In this document: positions 20,781 to 29,077 of the stretch, piece by piece
Position numbering within the stretch: position 1 is the stretch's first letter
Layout of the letters: each line of letters begins with the position of its first letter
DNA from: Merdibacter massiliensis
GTDB taxonomy: Bacteria; Bacillota_I; Bacilli_A; Erysipelotrichales; Erysipelotrichaceae
DNA: 64,000 nucleotides
Reading direction: 5' to 3'
Assembly (NCBI RefSeq): GCF_900155395.1
Contig: NZ_LT699722.1
Span: forward strand, 79,836 to 143,835
Made by a program: the position numbers and the translations under genes
The notes under the pieces: generated by a model
The model's database searches: none
What the model saw: only the letters and a program-made list of their open reading frames with translations
What the model was told of the DNA's origin: nothing

Positions 20781-22037
20781 TTATAAGTTGATTTGAATAG
20801 AAGATATATCAATGCCGGATTGTTTCAAAAAGTTTAATGCTTCTTCAACTGTTAGTGATTGTTTGGTATCGGATCGTGGATTCATGAAGGATTCATAATC
20901 CGTTGGTTGAAATACTTCGCCTGTTAGGATCATGTGATAGATACTGACCAACATCATGCGTGCGATCGCAATGATGGCTTTCTTGTGACCACGTCGTTTC
21001 TTGATATTGGAATACTTTCTTCCAAAATAAGATGTCTTATCTTTGATGGTCGATAAAGCACATTGGACAAGCAGTGGTTTGAGATATTGTCCAGCTTTGG
21101 AGATACGAACTGACTTTTTCTTGCCGGCACTTTCGTTGTTGGCAGGAGAAAGTCCAGCCCAACTGACAAGTTGTTTGTCGGATTCAAACTGAGACATATC
21201 GATTCCTATTTCAGAGATGATCAGAATGGCCGATAAGGAACTAATTCCTTTTATTTGTGTGATATGCTGGAAAGATTCGCGTAAAGGATAAGCCCGCTTG
21301 ACCAATTCTGCTTCACATGAATTGATGAGTTGATCCAAGTACTCCATATGATTCAATGATTTTTCCATCTTGAATCGTTGATCCGCTTCGATGTGATAGC
21401 CGTGAAGGGAGTCTAGTATCTTATCTTTGTTCTTACAATTTTTGTGAATGAGTTTTAAGATCTTGTCATCATCAATCACGTTTGGCTTCATGACTTCTTT
21501 CATGATATTGGAAGCTGTCTTGCCAAAAGGATCGGAGACAACAGAAGCTAATCCGATATTGGAAACGGTCATACAGTTCTGATAACGATTCCGTTCTGAA
21601 GAACGCATGCAGACCAGCTTGTATCGGTAACGGGCGATCTCACGCAGTTCTCGGATTTCTTTTGGAGGGATAAACGAGAATTTGATCAGATCATGTTTGA
21701 AGAGATCACAGATCCATTTGGAATCTTTCTTATCAGTTTTTTTGCCTTTGATGGCTTTGACATACTTGGGATGAGTTAAATGGACATTGATCTCACCTTC
21801 AAGAATGTTGAAGATAGGGATCCAGTATTTACCGGTAGATTCCATGCAGACATCACAACAGTGATAAGAATTCAGCCAATCCTTTAAACGATATAGGTCC
21901 GAGTTTAAAGTGGAAAAAGATTGTTGGAAATATTCTGTGATGTTCGACTGTCTATCGGTGATCCCAATAGTAGCGACAACCAGGTTTTTGTGAACATCCA
22001 TGCCACAGCAGTTGAAACGAACGATTTTCATTGCCAT
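20781..22037 (-). CDS. IS110-family transposase (DEDD RuvC-like plus Tnp20 domain)
   Basis: A 418-residue recombinase. The N-terminal RuvC-like domain has GMDVHKNLVVATIG, CMESTGKYW and KKTDKKDSKW acidic motifs. The C-terminal transposase_20 domain holds QIKGISSLSAILIISEIG and the region ending SWAGLSPANNESAGKKK, whose serine is the likely nucleophile. IS110 enzymes are guided by an RNA made from the element's noncoding end. The copy at 24489 differs at one visible residue (HKN here, HKD there). The ribosome site AAAGGAG lies within a hairpin just upstream of the ATG. Confidence 0.93.
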   Translation of the reverse strand: MAMKIVRFNCCGMDVHKNLVVATIGITDRQSNITEYFQQSFSTLNSDLYRLKDWLNSYHCCDVCMESTGKYWIPIFNILEGEINVHLTHPKYVKAIKGKKTDKKDSKWICDLFKHDLIKFSFIPPKEIRELREIARYRYKLVCMRSSERNRYQNCMTVSNIGLASVVSDPFGKTASNIMKEVMKPNVIDDDKILKLIHKNCKNKDKILDSLHGYHIEADQRFKMEKSLNHMEYLDQLINSCEAELVKRAYPLRESFQHITQIKGISSLSAILIISEIGIDMSQFESDKQLVSWAGLSPANNESAGKKKSVRISKAGQYLKPLLVQCALSTIKDKTSYFGRKYSNIKKRRGHKKAIIAIARMMLVSIYHMILTGEVFQPTDYESFMNPRSDTKQSLTVEEALNFLKQSGIDISSIQINL

Positions 22038-22039
22038 AT

Positions 22040-22232
22040 AAAAAAGCTCCTTTCATACAAAAGGAGAGGTGGCATTGACTGTCATCAAAGCGAATCGACA
22101 ACAGTTGATTGAACAATCATAAGTGTCCAGGCTCAAAGTCCTACTTATTTGTGCTTGATATGATGACGGCAACTTATAAAAATACAGGATATTCAATTGA
22201 GTAGAATTCCTACTCACCTCCACGTGCTCTGT
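22040..22232 (-). ncRNA. Candidate IS110 bridge RNA, copy 1
   Basis: This is the noncoding end upstream of the transposase. A TGG-TATACT extended -10 precedes it; the segment contains GGAGGTGA at 22214-22221, a GAGTAG/CTACTC hairpin next to it, further small stems, and ends at a terminator-like hairpin (CTCCTTT/AAAGGAG plus T-tract) in front of the transposase ATG. Placement and hairpins fit IS110 bridge RNAs; the boundaries are estimates and no fold was computed. Confidence 0.5.
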
Positions 22233-22338
22233 AGTATACCACCTCTCTTATAGGGTAACACGAAAATAAAGCATGTGGGATTTATTGATGAAATATTTGT
22301 GTCCGCGCGACTTTAGGCGCGGGGAAATGGAGGAAAAA

Positions 22339-22491
22339 ATGAACAAGATCAGTTCAAACGAAAAACTAGCAATAGGAATCTGTCTAGGATTAGCAATAGG
22401 TACCGTCTTTGATAATATCGGCATAGGATTAGCTCTCGGTGTAGCCTTTGGAGCCATTTGGGGTTCAACTGACAATAAAGATCAAAAATGA
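22339..22491 (+). CDS. Small glycine-rich (glycine-zipper-like) membrane protein
   Basis: A 50-residue protein, MNKISSNEKLAIGICLGLAI then GTVFDNIGIGLALGVAFGAI, with alternating small residues in a membrane helix hairpin. Its ATG lies exactly at the inner end of the IS110 copy 1 repeat, so its present ribosome site (GGAGG, five A, ATG) belongs to the repeated sequence. Function unknown; similar tiny proteins occur in Firmicutes beside regulators. Confidence 0.6.
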   Translation: MNKISSNEKLAIGICLGLAIGTVFDNIGIGLALGVAFGAIWGSTDNKDQK

Positions 22492-22581
22492 AAGTATTGT
22501 TTTCTATGTTGATTTTCGTTGCTTGTTAGAAACAAGCATTCTTTATACGATTTAAATGTAGAAAGAAAGGAATGTTTTAAC

Positions 22582-22707
22582 ATGATAAACGAAAATATCA
22601 AGTATTACCGTAAAAGAAAAGGTATAAGCCAAGAAGAAATGGCAGTAAAGCTGCATGTTGTTAGACAAACCGTTTCTAAATGGGAAAATGGGGGTTCACT
22701 TAGATAA
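22582..22707 (+). pseudogene. XRE-family regulator truncated by the accessory island
   Basis: From the ATG after AAGGAATG the protein reads MINENIKYYRKRKGISQEEM and continues through the recognition helix to VVRQTVSKWENG, then stops after five unrelated codons. At the same point (about 22690-22695) base composition turns sharply GC-rich. The rest of the regulator is missing from this window, so the gene is the probable insertion site of the island. Confidence 0.75.
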
Positions 22708-23291
22708 AGATACCACACCAATCCCACGCTGACTTTTGCTCAACCAATACAGCCGGAGGGCTGGATAACAAGAAAAGGCGGTATGCGCCCCGTGGAGGGG
22801 TAGCATATCGCCTTTTCTTGTGGGGGTTTCCAAAGGGGGCAACGCCCCCATTTGGCACACGACTTTGCGAAGCAAAGTGTAGTGTGTTATACGCTCTGTC
22901 GGCGTTGTCGTGAAAATGCCGTTGCCGCCGGGGAGGGCAAGGGCATTTGAAGCGGCAAGATTTGAAGCGGCAAGAAAACAGGGCTGTGCTTGCGTGGCGT
23001 GGAGCCGCAAGCGCAGGTCTGGTTTCATCAGCAGACAGGGCGTATATGAAAGCCCCCGTCCCTCGTCCTACGCTCCGACTTGTGGACAAAGTGTCCCGAA
23101 GTTGTGGCCACACTCCCGGAAAAGTAGCAGGACAGCGGGCAACCGTCAAGGCTGAAATGAACGGGGTTACACCCGGCCTTGACCGCCGCCCGCCGCCCCG
23201 CTGGATGGGTGGACAAGGCGGCCAATCCCTCAAAGTGCTTGGCCGCGCTCTTTCTGATTTTGAGGTATTCAGTTTTTCAAAATTGAATAAT
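22708..23291. other. GC-rich noncoding end of element A
   Basis: Long open frames occur here on both strands but have the composition of noncoding GC-rich DNA (arginine/proline-rich, no ribosome sites). Structure is dense: a 19-bp dyad with one mismatch (22768-22786 against 22803-22821), GGGGGC/GCCCCC at 22836-22850, the oriT below, and a 25-bp dyad at 23078-23102 related to one at 28328-28352. Confidence 0.6.
22855..22895 (+). other. oriT: MOBV-type origin of transfer (oriT)
   Basis: GACTTTGC-gaa-GCAAAGTG forms a hairpin directly followed by TAGTGTGTTATAC. This agrees with the pMV158-type oriT, in which the relaxase cuts GTGTG/TTATAC; the predicted nick is between 22886 and 22887. A MobV relaxase gene lies 6.8 kb away in the same element, so the site probably belongs to it. 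Confidence 0.75.
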
Positions 23292-23329
23292 CAAAATAAA
23301 TTTTTTCGATTGAAAAAATTTTATTTGTT
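23292..23329 (-). terminator. AT-rich terminator at the end of the aadE-type gene
   Basis: AAATAAAATTTTTTC and GAAAAAATTTATTTT form a long AT-only stem around the stop codon on the minus strand. It is weak in GC but placed as a terminator. Confidence 0.45.
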
Positions 23330-24187
23330 ATCATCTTCAATGCCATATTTTTTCTTTTGCCGAATCACATAATTACTGATTTTTTCATCATATAGTGGAT
23401 ACTGGTAATCCAACTGGCATGCCACTTCTGACGAAACCTCCCGGAACAATGCCATACATTGTTCAAAGGATTCCCACATATGGGGATAGGAATCCATATT
23501 ATAAGTAGACATAAGTCGTTCCCACAATTCCTCTGGGACATATTGCTTCATAAATTTATAGTTTTTTCCCAAACTGAAATGAAATCCCTGTTTGATACCA
23601 ATCAGCCAGGAAATCATGCGAAGCAATTCTTTTCGTACTATATCATTCATATGGTCAATAGCAAAAAGAATTTCTTTGCGGCATAAGCCCTTTACTACAT
23701 ATGTTGTAGTATTCCAAAATTCATTACAGCAATCGTCAAACATTCTTTGAGTAGGCTTCTGCAAGTGGTAGTCTATATCCGTTGGTATTGGCGGCTTTAC
23801 GATACGGTTGTCTTTATCCAACAGTAACTTTACCAGTTTATCCCATGTAAAATACTCGTCTATCAGTTCCAGCGGCAGCAAAGTTAAATCTATCTTAACA
23901 TCATCAGTAAACAGCATTAAATATGAAAATCCCTTTTCTACAGCTGGAAATAATTCCATATCTTCCGGCTTTTGCAGAATCAACCTTTCACCAAATATAT
24001 CTAGCCATTTATCATCACTTGTGAAGCTGTCCATATCCGTAACAAAAAAAGTAATATCAAAATCCTGAAAATCATCAGGCGGAATATTTGTATTTGTTCT
24101 AGATCCTTCCAAAGTAACCATGCGAATGCGTTTGTCTGTTTTTGCAAAATTCAAAACAATATCATAAACTTCCTTTTCTGATCTCAT
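23321..24187 (-). CDS. aadE: Aminoglycoside 6-nucleotidyltransferase (streptomycin resistance), ANT(6) family
   Basis: A 288-residue adenylyltransferase that modifies streptomycin at O-6. Family features are MRSEKEVYDIVLNFAK at the start, the nucleotidyltransferase motif VTLEGSRTN with DFDITFFVTD, VKIDLTLLPLE, and the C-terminal FEQCMALFREVSSEVA. Known ANT(6) proteins are about 285-302 residues. The ATG coincides with the inner end of the IS110 copy 2 repeat; an upstream in-frame extension exists only because the IS end is open. The gene now depends on the element's ribosome site and on a promoter in or before it. Confidence 0.92.
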   Translation of the reverse strand: MRSEKEVYDIVLNFAKTDKRIRMVTLEGSRTNTNIPPDDFQDFDITFFVTDMDSFTSDDKWLDIFGERLILQKPEDMELFPAVEKGFSYLMLFTDDVKIDLTLLPLELIDEYFTWDKLVKLLLDKDNRIVKPPIPTDIDYHLQKPTQRMFDDCCNEFWNTTTYVVKGLCRKEILFAIDHMNDIVRKELLRMISWLIGIKQGFHFSLGKNYKFMKQYVPEELWERLMSTYNMDSYPHMWESFEQCMALFREVSSEVACQLDYQYPLYDEKISNYVIRQKKKYGIEDDNK

Positions 24188-24293
24188 TTTTTCCTCCATT
24201 TCCCCGCGCCTAAAGTCGCGCGGACACAAATATTTCATCAATAAATCCCACATGCTTTATTTTCGTGTTACCCTATAAGAGAGGTGGTATACT

Positions 24294-24486
24294 ACAGAGC
24301 ACGTGGAGGTGAGTAGGAATTCTACTCAATTGAATATCCTGTATTTTTATAAGTTGCCGTCATCATATCAAGCACAAATAAGTAGGACTTTGAGCCTGGA
24401 CACTTATGATTGTTCAATCAACTGTTGTCGATTCGCTTTGATGACAGTCAATGCCACCTCTCCTTTTGTATGAAAGGAGCTTTTTT
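24294..24486 (+). ncRNA. Candidate IS110 bridge RNA, copy 2
   Basis: Mirror of the copy 1 region. TGG-TATACT (24285-24293) could start the RNA; GGAGGTGA at 24305-24312 resembles the Shine-Dalgarno-type flanks of both insertion sites; the hairpin GAGTAG/CTACTC follows at 24311-24327; CTCCTTT/AAAGGAG with a T-tract at 24459-24486 could end it and also hides the transposase ribosome site. Confidence 0.5.
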
Positions 24487-24488
24487 AT

Positions 24489-25745
24489 ATGGCAATGAAA
24501 ATCGTTCGTTTCAACTGCTGTGGCATGGATGTTCACAAAGATCTGGTCGTCGCTACTATTGGTATCACCGATAGACAGTCGAACATCACAGAATATTTCC
24601 AACAATCTTTTTCCACTTTAAACTCGGACCTATATCGTTTAAAGGATTGGCTGAATTCTTATCACTGTTGTGATGTCTGCATGGAATCTACCGGTAAATA
24701 CTGGATCCCTATCTTCAACATTCTTGAAGGTGAGATCAATGTCCATTTAACTCATCCCAAGTATGTCAAAGCCATCAAAGGCAAAAAAACTGATAAGAAA
24801 GATTCCAAATGGATCTGTGATCTCTTCAAACATGATCTGATCAAATTCTCGTTTATCCCTCCAAAAGAAATCCGAGAACTGCGTGAGATCGCCCGTTACC
24901 GATACAAGCTGGTCTGCATGCGTTCTTCAGAACGGAATCGTTATCAGAACTGTATGACCGTTTCCAATATCGGATTAGCTTCTGTTGTCTCCGATCCTTT
25001 TGGCAAGACAGCTTCCAATATCATGAAAGAAGTCATGAAGCCAAACGTGATTGATGATGACAAGATCTTAAAACTCATTCACAAAAATTGTAAGAACAAA
25101 GATAAGATACTAGACTCCCTTCACGGCTATCACATCGAAGCGGATCAACGATTCAAGATGGAAAAATCATTGAATCATATGGAGTACTTGGATCAACTCA
25201 TCAATTCATGTGAAGCAGAATTGGTCAAGCGGGCTTATCCTTTACGCGAATCTTTCCAGCATATCACACAAATAAAAGGAATTAGTTCCTTATCGGCCAT
25301 TCTGATCATCTCTGAAATAGGAATCGATATGTCTCAGTTTGAATCCGACAAACAACTTGTCAGTTGGGCTGGACTTTCTCCTGCCAACAACGAAAGTGCC
25401 GGCAAGAAAAAGTCAGTTCGTATCTCCAAAGCTGGACAATATCTCAAACCACTGCTTGTCCAATGTGCTTTATCGACCATCAAAGATAAGACATCTTATT
25501 TTGGAAGAAAGTATTCCAATATCAAGAAACGACGTGGTCACAAGAAAGCCATCATTGCGATCGCACGCATGATGTTGGTCAGTATCTATCACATGATCCT
25601 AACAGGCGAAGTATTTCAACCAACGGATTATGAATCCTTCATGAATCCACGATCCGATACCAAACAATCACTAACAGTTGAAGAAGCATTAAACTTTTTG
25701 AAACAATCCGGCATTGATATATCTTCTATTCAAATCAACTTATAA
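24489..25745 (+). CDS. IS110-family transposase, second copy
   Basis: A 418-residue protein identical to the copy at 20781-22037 except Asp for Asn in the GMDVHKD motif at about residue 18. The RuvC-like acidic residues, the Tnp20 domain and the serine-containing C-terminal motif are all intact, so both copies should be active. Recent duplication or gene conversion is implied. Confidence 0.93.
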   Translation: MAMKIVRFNCCGMDVHKDLVVATIGITDRQSNITEYFQQSFSTLNSDLYRLKDWLNSYHCCDVCMESTGKYWIPIFNILEGEINVHLTHPKYVKAIKGKKTDKKDSKWICDLFKHDLIKFSFIPPKEIRELREIARYRYKLVCMRSSERNRYQNCMTVSNIGLASVVSDPFGKTASNIMKEVMKPNVIDDDKILKLIHKNCKNKDKILDSLHGYHIEADQRFKMEKSLNHMEYLDQLINSCEAELVKRAYPLRESFQHITQIKGISSLSAILIISEIGIDMSQFESDKQLVSWAGLSPANNESAGKKKSVRISKAGQYLKPLLVQCALSTIKDKTSYFGRKYSNIKKRRGHKKAIIAIARMMLVSIYHMILTGEVFQPTDYESFMNPRSDTKQSLTVEEALNFLKQSGIDISSIQINL

Positions 25746-25979
25746 ATTTTTTCGATATTTTTACTACTTATTTTTAAGTCGGCTTTTTTTTTACAGTTTT
25801 ATTCACACTTATCTCCTCCAATTATTGAAATAGGTGTGAAGCCATTTTAGGGCTTTCCCGCCTTGATTACCCTTTAGCAAAGACGGGCGGGACTGTCAAC
25901 GGCGGCGCATGAAATGCGCCGTTCATCTTGACCGTTGACTGGCTCGGCTGGCTTTGCTATTTTCTCGATGAAAAACAAT

Positions 25980-26495
25980 TTATTCGTATTTATTTCCATC
26001 ATTGTCATAGTAAGCCACATGAATGGAATACTCTTTTTCTGGGTTTTTAATTGAGATAATATCCATATCATCTGTGTTGTATCTCAATGTATCTTGCACT
26101 TGTCCATTTATTGTATAAGTGATTTCAGCATACTCTGTTTTAGCACCATTAAACCAAATTAAATCATACCATTCTCCGTTTATTGCAACGCCACCGACAA
26201 TAATCTCATCACTATTTCGGTTTGTTGATGTACTAAATTTGTAGTCTCCATTTCCTGTTGGTTCAAAGATAGCAAGTGTAGATTTATTATCTGTACTGTA
26301 TGCTCCACTCACGATATAACCGCCAAGTTCCAGTTCTTTTGCGATAGTCCATTCATTCCCTTTTGAAATTGCGGTGTTCAATATGCTTTCTCTGCTGGTA
26401 ATGGTATCTCCTTTGGGAGTTAAACTAAAGAAATATAAAAAAGCGGCAGCAACGCAAATAACAGTCGCTGAAATTATCAGTAACCACTTTTTCAT
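25980..26495 (-). CDS. Exported or membrane-anchored protein of unknown function
   Basis: A 171-residue protein with an N-terminal signal anchor (MKKWLLIISATVICVAAAFL) and a soluble domain with regularly spaced beta-strand-like stretches (GGYIVSGAYSTDNKSTLAIF, IIVGGVAINGEWYDLIW). The ATG after GGAGGTATTGG is preferred over one five codons earlier. Before IS110 copy 2 entered, it lay upstream of aadE on the same strand, so they may have been co-transcribed. Not recognised. Confidence 0.7.
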   Translation of the reverse strand: MKKWLLIISATVICVAAAFLYFFSLTPKGDTITSRESILNTAISKGNEWTIAKELELGGYIVSGAYSTDNKSTLAIFEPTGNGDYKFSTSTNRNSDEIIVGGVAINGEWYDLIWFNGAKTEYAEITYTINGQVQDTLRYNTDDMDIISIKNPEKEYSIHVAYYDNDGNKYE

Positions 26496-26531
26496 AACCA
26501 ATACCTCCATATAATCTGATTTATTATTCTC

Positions 26532-27332
26532 TTACTTGCGTCCCCGCTGCGGCTTTGGATTTTTCAGCAAATCCGATTTCTGTGCAATCTTTTTCAACCA
26601 CTTCTTTTCTTCCTCTGACAGTTTCCCATAGTTCAGCTTGAGCCGCTTACAGATAAATGCCATAGCCGCCTGCTCCGGGTCGCTGTCCTCTCTGGTGGTT
26701 TCCTCTGCGGTCTGCAAAAAATCTTCCAGAGGATTGTCCTCCGGGACGCTGAAAAAATCGTCCTTGTGGGCTTCCCGCAGGTCGAAGGCTATCTTGTTTA
26801 TGTCCTGCTGTATCACATAGCGGCAAAAGCTGTCATCGTCAATATGGGCGGCGATAAGCTGTCGCAGCTGTGGGTCAGTCAAGCCGGGATTGTGTTGTTT
26901 CATAATCGTTGCACTCACAGCGTCCACAATGGCGTTTGCGCTCTGCACCTGCTTTCCCGCTACGCCGTTCACATAGATTTCAAGGTCGGCCATGAGCCGG
27001 GGAAAATCCGGGTGGGTCGCCAGTTCACACAAGAGGGAATTGTCCACCCGCCCGCTTTTCAATAGTTCAATCATATCGTCGCTCAAACGCAGGTCTGCAA
27101 GATCGGCGTTTGGGTGATTTTTTGTTTGGGAACGGCCCAGCAGATAATCAACAGTCACTTCGTAAAACTTTGCTAACTCAATAAGGGCATAGTGGCTGAT
27201 GTCCTTATACTCGTCCGCTTCATAGCTGCCAAGCGCAGATTTGGAGAGGTGCGTCTGTTCCGCAAGCTGTTCCAGCGTCAAGCCACGCTCCACACGCAGG
27301 TCTTTTAGTCGTTCTTGAATAGTTAGGGCCAT
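26532..27332 (-). CDS. XRE-family regulator of element A
   Basis: A 266-residue protein. The N-terminal Cro/CI domain (LTLEQLAEQTHLSKSALGSY) is followed by a long C-terminal domain with LSDDMIELLKSGRVDNSLLC and LATHPDFPRLMADLEIYVNG. The gene at 61594 encodes a clear paralogue with the same blocks (LNDEMVALLKSGRINNRLLC, LATHKDFIKFLADIEIYVDG). Both occur in mobilizable elements, so the family probably controls element genes. Its regulon is not visible. Confidence 0.85.
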   Translation of the reverse strand: MALTIQERLKDLRVERGLTLEQLAEQTHLSKSALGSYEADEYKDISHYALIELAKFYEVTVDYLLGRSQTKNHPNADLADLRLSDDMIELLKSGRVDNSLLCELATHPDFPRLMADLEIYVNGVAGKQVQSANAIVDAVSATIMKQHNPGLTDPQLRQLIAAHIDDDSFCRYVIQQDINKIAFDLREAHKDDFFSVPEDNPLEDFLQTAEETTREDSDPEQAAMAFICKRLKLNYGKLSEEEKKWLKKIAQKSDLLKNPKPQRGRK

Positions 27333-27375
27333 ACTCTCCCCCCCTCTGTCCTCTGTTCTAAAATATCATCCAATC

Positions 27376-28071
27376 TTACCACGACTTTTTGATTTCTCTT
27401 AATAAAGCAACCGTAATATCTTTGGCAATACTTGATGCTTTTGCACAGTTTCCGTCAAAATTATCAACTCCGCTGTGTTTTTCAGTATCGGTCACACACC
27501 GAATGGCGATAAACGGTATGTCATTTGCATAGCAGACATGAGCGATACTGGCAGTTTCCATGTCAACCGTCAAGGGAGCAAATTCATCGTTTATTTTTTG
27601 CCGGCTCTCATCGGTTATAAACGATTCTCCCGTTACCATACGGCCCCAAACTACCTTTCCAGAAGTTGAAAGCTTGTCAACAGCAGACTTTGACATATCT
27701 ATCAGCTTTGGGTCTGCCACAAAAAACACAGAATTCATCCACGGATGAAATTCCGTTAAAATGTCTGGCGCTACATCGTGGTAACAAACTTCTGTGGAGA
27801 TAACTGTATCGAATATTTCAAGTTCTGGCTCCATACCGCCCGCTGTCCCTGAATTGATAATTATATCCACGCAAAATACATCTATCAAAAGCTGAGCGGC
27901 TATGGCGGCATTTACTTTGCACACGCCGGAAAACAGGGCGACAACTTCTACACTATCAATCTGTCCAGCATGGAATTTCAGCATAGCTTTTTCCGTTATC
28001 TTACAGTTGCTTATCAAGGGCAAAAATGGGGCGAGTTCTTCGTCACCCGCACATAAAATTCCGATTTTCAT
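27376..28071 (-). CDS. 5'-methylthioadenosine/S-adenosylhomocysteine nucleosidase-like protein
   Basis: A 231-residue nucleosidase-fold protein. It starts MKIGILCAGDEELAPFLPLI, has the family NSGTAGGMEPEL stretch, the ribose-binding VDMETASIAHVCY and the catalytic-acid region IRCVTDTEKHSG, where most MTANs have SD. MTAN cleaves adenine from MTA or SAH for methyl recycling and autoinducer-2 synthesis. The replaced residue around the catalytic aspartate leaves the exact substrate open. It is a cargo gene of element A. Confidence 0.8.
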   Translation of the reverse strand: MKIGILCAGDEELAPFLPLISNCKITEKAMLKFHAGQIDSVEVVALFSGVCKVNAAIAAQLLIDVFCVDIIINSGTAGGMEPELEIFDTVISTEVCYHDVAPDILTEFHPWMNSVFFVADPKLIDMSKSAVDKLSTSGKVVWGRMVTGESFITDESRQKINDEFAPLTVDMETASIAHVCYANDIPFIAIRCVTDTEKHSGVDNFDGNCAKASSIAKDITVALLREIKKSW

Positions 28072-28304
28072 AGATTATTGTCCTCCTATGGCTTGAAAGC
28101 CAATTTTTATGTTTATTTTACCATAATTCCGAGAGCACGGAAATAGCCTGTTTTTTAAGCCGATTTCCTACCTTTCGGATATACGGGACGGGCGGTCATT
28201 TAGGTGTAGACTTAGGGTAGTTCATCGATGGACAGCACCTTGAAAACAGAATGACCGTCCAAAAAGGAATACCCCGGCTGGGGAAGCACTGCAAGGAGCC
28301 AGCT

Positions 28305-28352
28305 TCTGGACACTTTGTCCAGAGGTCACTTCGGGACAAGTTGTCCCGAAGT
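28305..28352. repeat. Two adjacent perfect dyads upstream of the mobilization genes
   Basis: TCTGGACA/TGTCCAGA (28305-28323) and ACTTCGGGACAA/TTGTCCCGAAGT (28328-28352) lie side by side in the 480-bp gap before the Cys-rich gene. The second is related to the dyad at 23078-23102 at the left end of the element. Possible roles are protein binding for replication, excision or transfer; none is proven here. Confidence 0.6.
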
Positions 28353-28552
28353 TGCGGGGAGCGTGCCTCGTCGCCGCAAGCTGCGTATCATTCGCTTCCG
28401 CCAGAGGGCGAAAGCTCACTCGCTCCGCTGCGGCTCCTCTCCCCACAAAGTCTGACGACTTTGCGGGGGCCCCTGTTGGGAACACGCCGCAGGCATGGGG
28501 CAAGAAACCTTTTCGGGGAGAACGGCAACGGAAAGCAAAATGGAGGGAACGC

Positions 28553-28966
28553 ATGAGAGATAACCCCTATAAAGACTTGCCGCCGCTGGAACGCAGGCCG
28601 GACGGTTCCCTTTACCGCATGACACCGGCGCAAAGGAAACAGGCGGCCAGCCTGATACGCCAGGAGTGCTGTTGCTGTGAGGACGGCAACTGCATTGTCC
28701 TTGATGATGGGGACACCTGCACCTGCCCGCAGACAGTTTCTTTCTCGGTCTGCTGTAAGTGGTTCCGCTGGGCGGTCTTGCCGCTGGACGGGACGCTGGA
28801 AGCGGAGATTTTCCGGGATAAGGACTTGAAACGCTGTGTGGTCTGCGGCGGTGTGTTCGTCCCCAAATCCAACCGGGCAAAATACTGCCCCGGCTGTGCC
28901 GCCAGAGTTCACAGGCGGCAGAAAACAGAAAGTGAACGGAAAAGGAGGTCTGCTGTGGACAGTTAG
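28553..28966 (+). CDS. Cysteine-rich VLP-domain protein
   Basis: A 137-residue protein with an N-terminal cysteine cluster (CCCCEDGNCIVLDDGDTCTC) and a C-terminal zinc-ribbon-like part (CVVCGGVFVPKSNRAKYCPG). Proteins of this pattern sit beside relaxases or topoisomerases in many Firmicute ICEs; a second one is at 42341. The ATG follows GGAGGGAACGC; the longer upstream frame is chance. Molecular role unknown, DNA binding plausible. Confidence 0.75.
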   Translation: MRDNPYKDLPPLERRPDGSLYRMTPAQRKQAASLIRQECCCCEDGNCIVLDDGDTCTCPQTVSFSVCCKWFRWAVLPLDGTLEAEIFRDKDLKRCVVCGGVFVPKSNRAKYCPGCAARVHRRQKTESERKRRSAVDS

Positions 28967-29077
28967 GAGCGAAAAAAGCCTTGATTTATTAGGCTCCGCA
29001 AGCCCCAAACCGGGGCAGGTGGTATAAAGTATCGCCCGCCCCGGAAAACGGGCTTCTAACCGTCCACAAAACACGAT

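Larger units (their letters stand above)
20713..22342 (-). mobile_element. IS110-family element, copy 1
   Basis: The 1,630-bp unit is repeated in inverted orientation at 24184-25813. Identity runs from GATAAGTG at 20713 up to the ATGA of the small gene at 22339, where the two copies diverge. The unit holds one DEDD transposase gene, a 68-bp downstream end, and a 305-bp noncoding upstream end typical of bridge-RNA-encoding IS110 elements. There are no terminal inverted repeats and no target duplication, as expected for the family. The outer flank is AAAATGAGGT, a Shine-Dalgarno-like sequence. Confidence 0.85.
24184..25813 (+). mobile_element. IS110-family element, copy 2 (inverted relative to copy 1)
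   Basis: Same 1,630-bp unit as at 20713-22342, in opposite orientation, ending at GATAAGTG (reverse strand) at 25813. The inner edge lies at the start codon of aadE and the outer flank on the aadE strand is AATTGGAGGA, again a Shine-Dalgarno-like sequence. A CCGCGC/GCGCGG hairpin (24204-24223; mirrored at 22303-22322) sits near the inner end. The two copies flank a 1.84-kb segment with aadE and could act as a composite element or drive its inversion. Confidence 0.85.

Noticed and set aside
22700..23233. Long open frames on both strands in the GC-rich left end of element A
   Set aside because: Arg/Pro-rich translations, no ribosome sites, and the DNA is full of dyads including an oriT; it is more likely noncoding.
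24184..24253. 22-codon N-terminal extension of aadE into the IS110 end
   Set aside because: Known ANT(6) proteins start at MRSEK; the same extension appears before an unrelated gene at the other IS copy, so it comes from the IS end.
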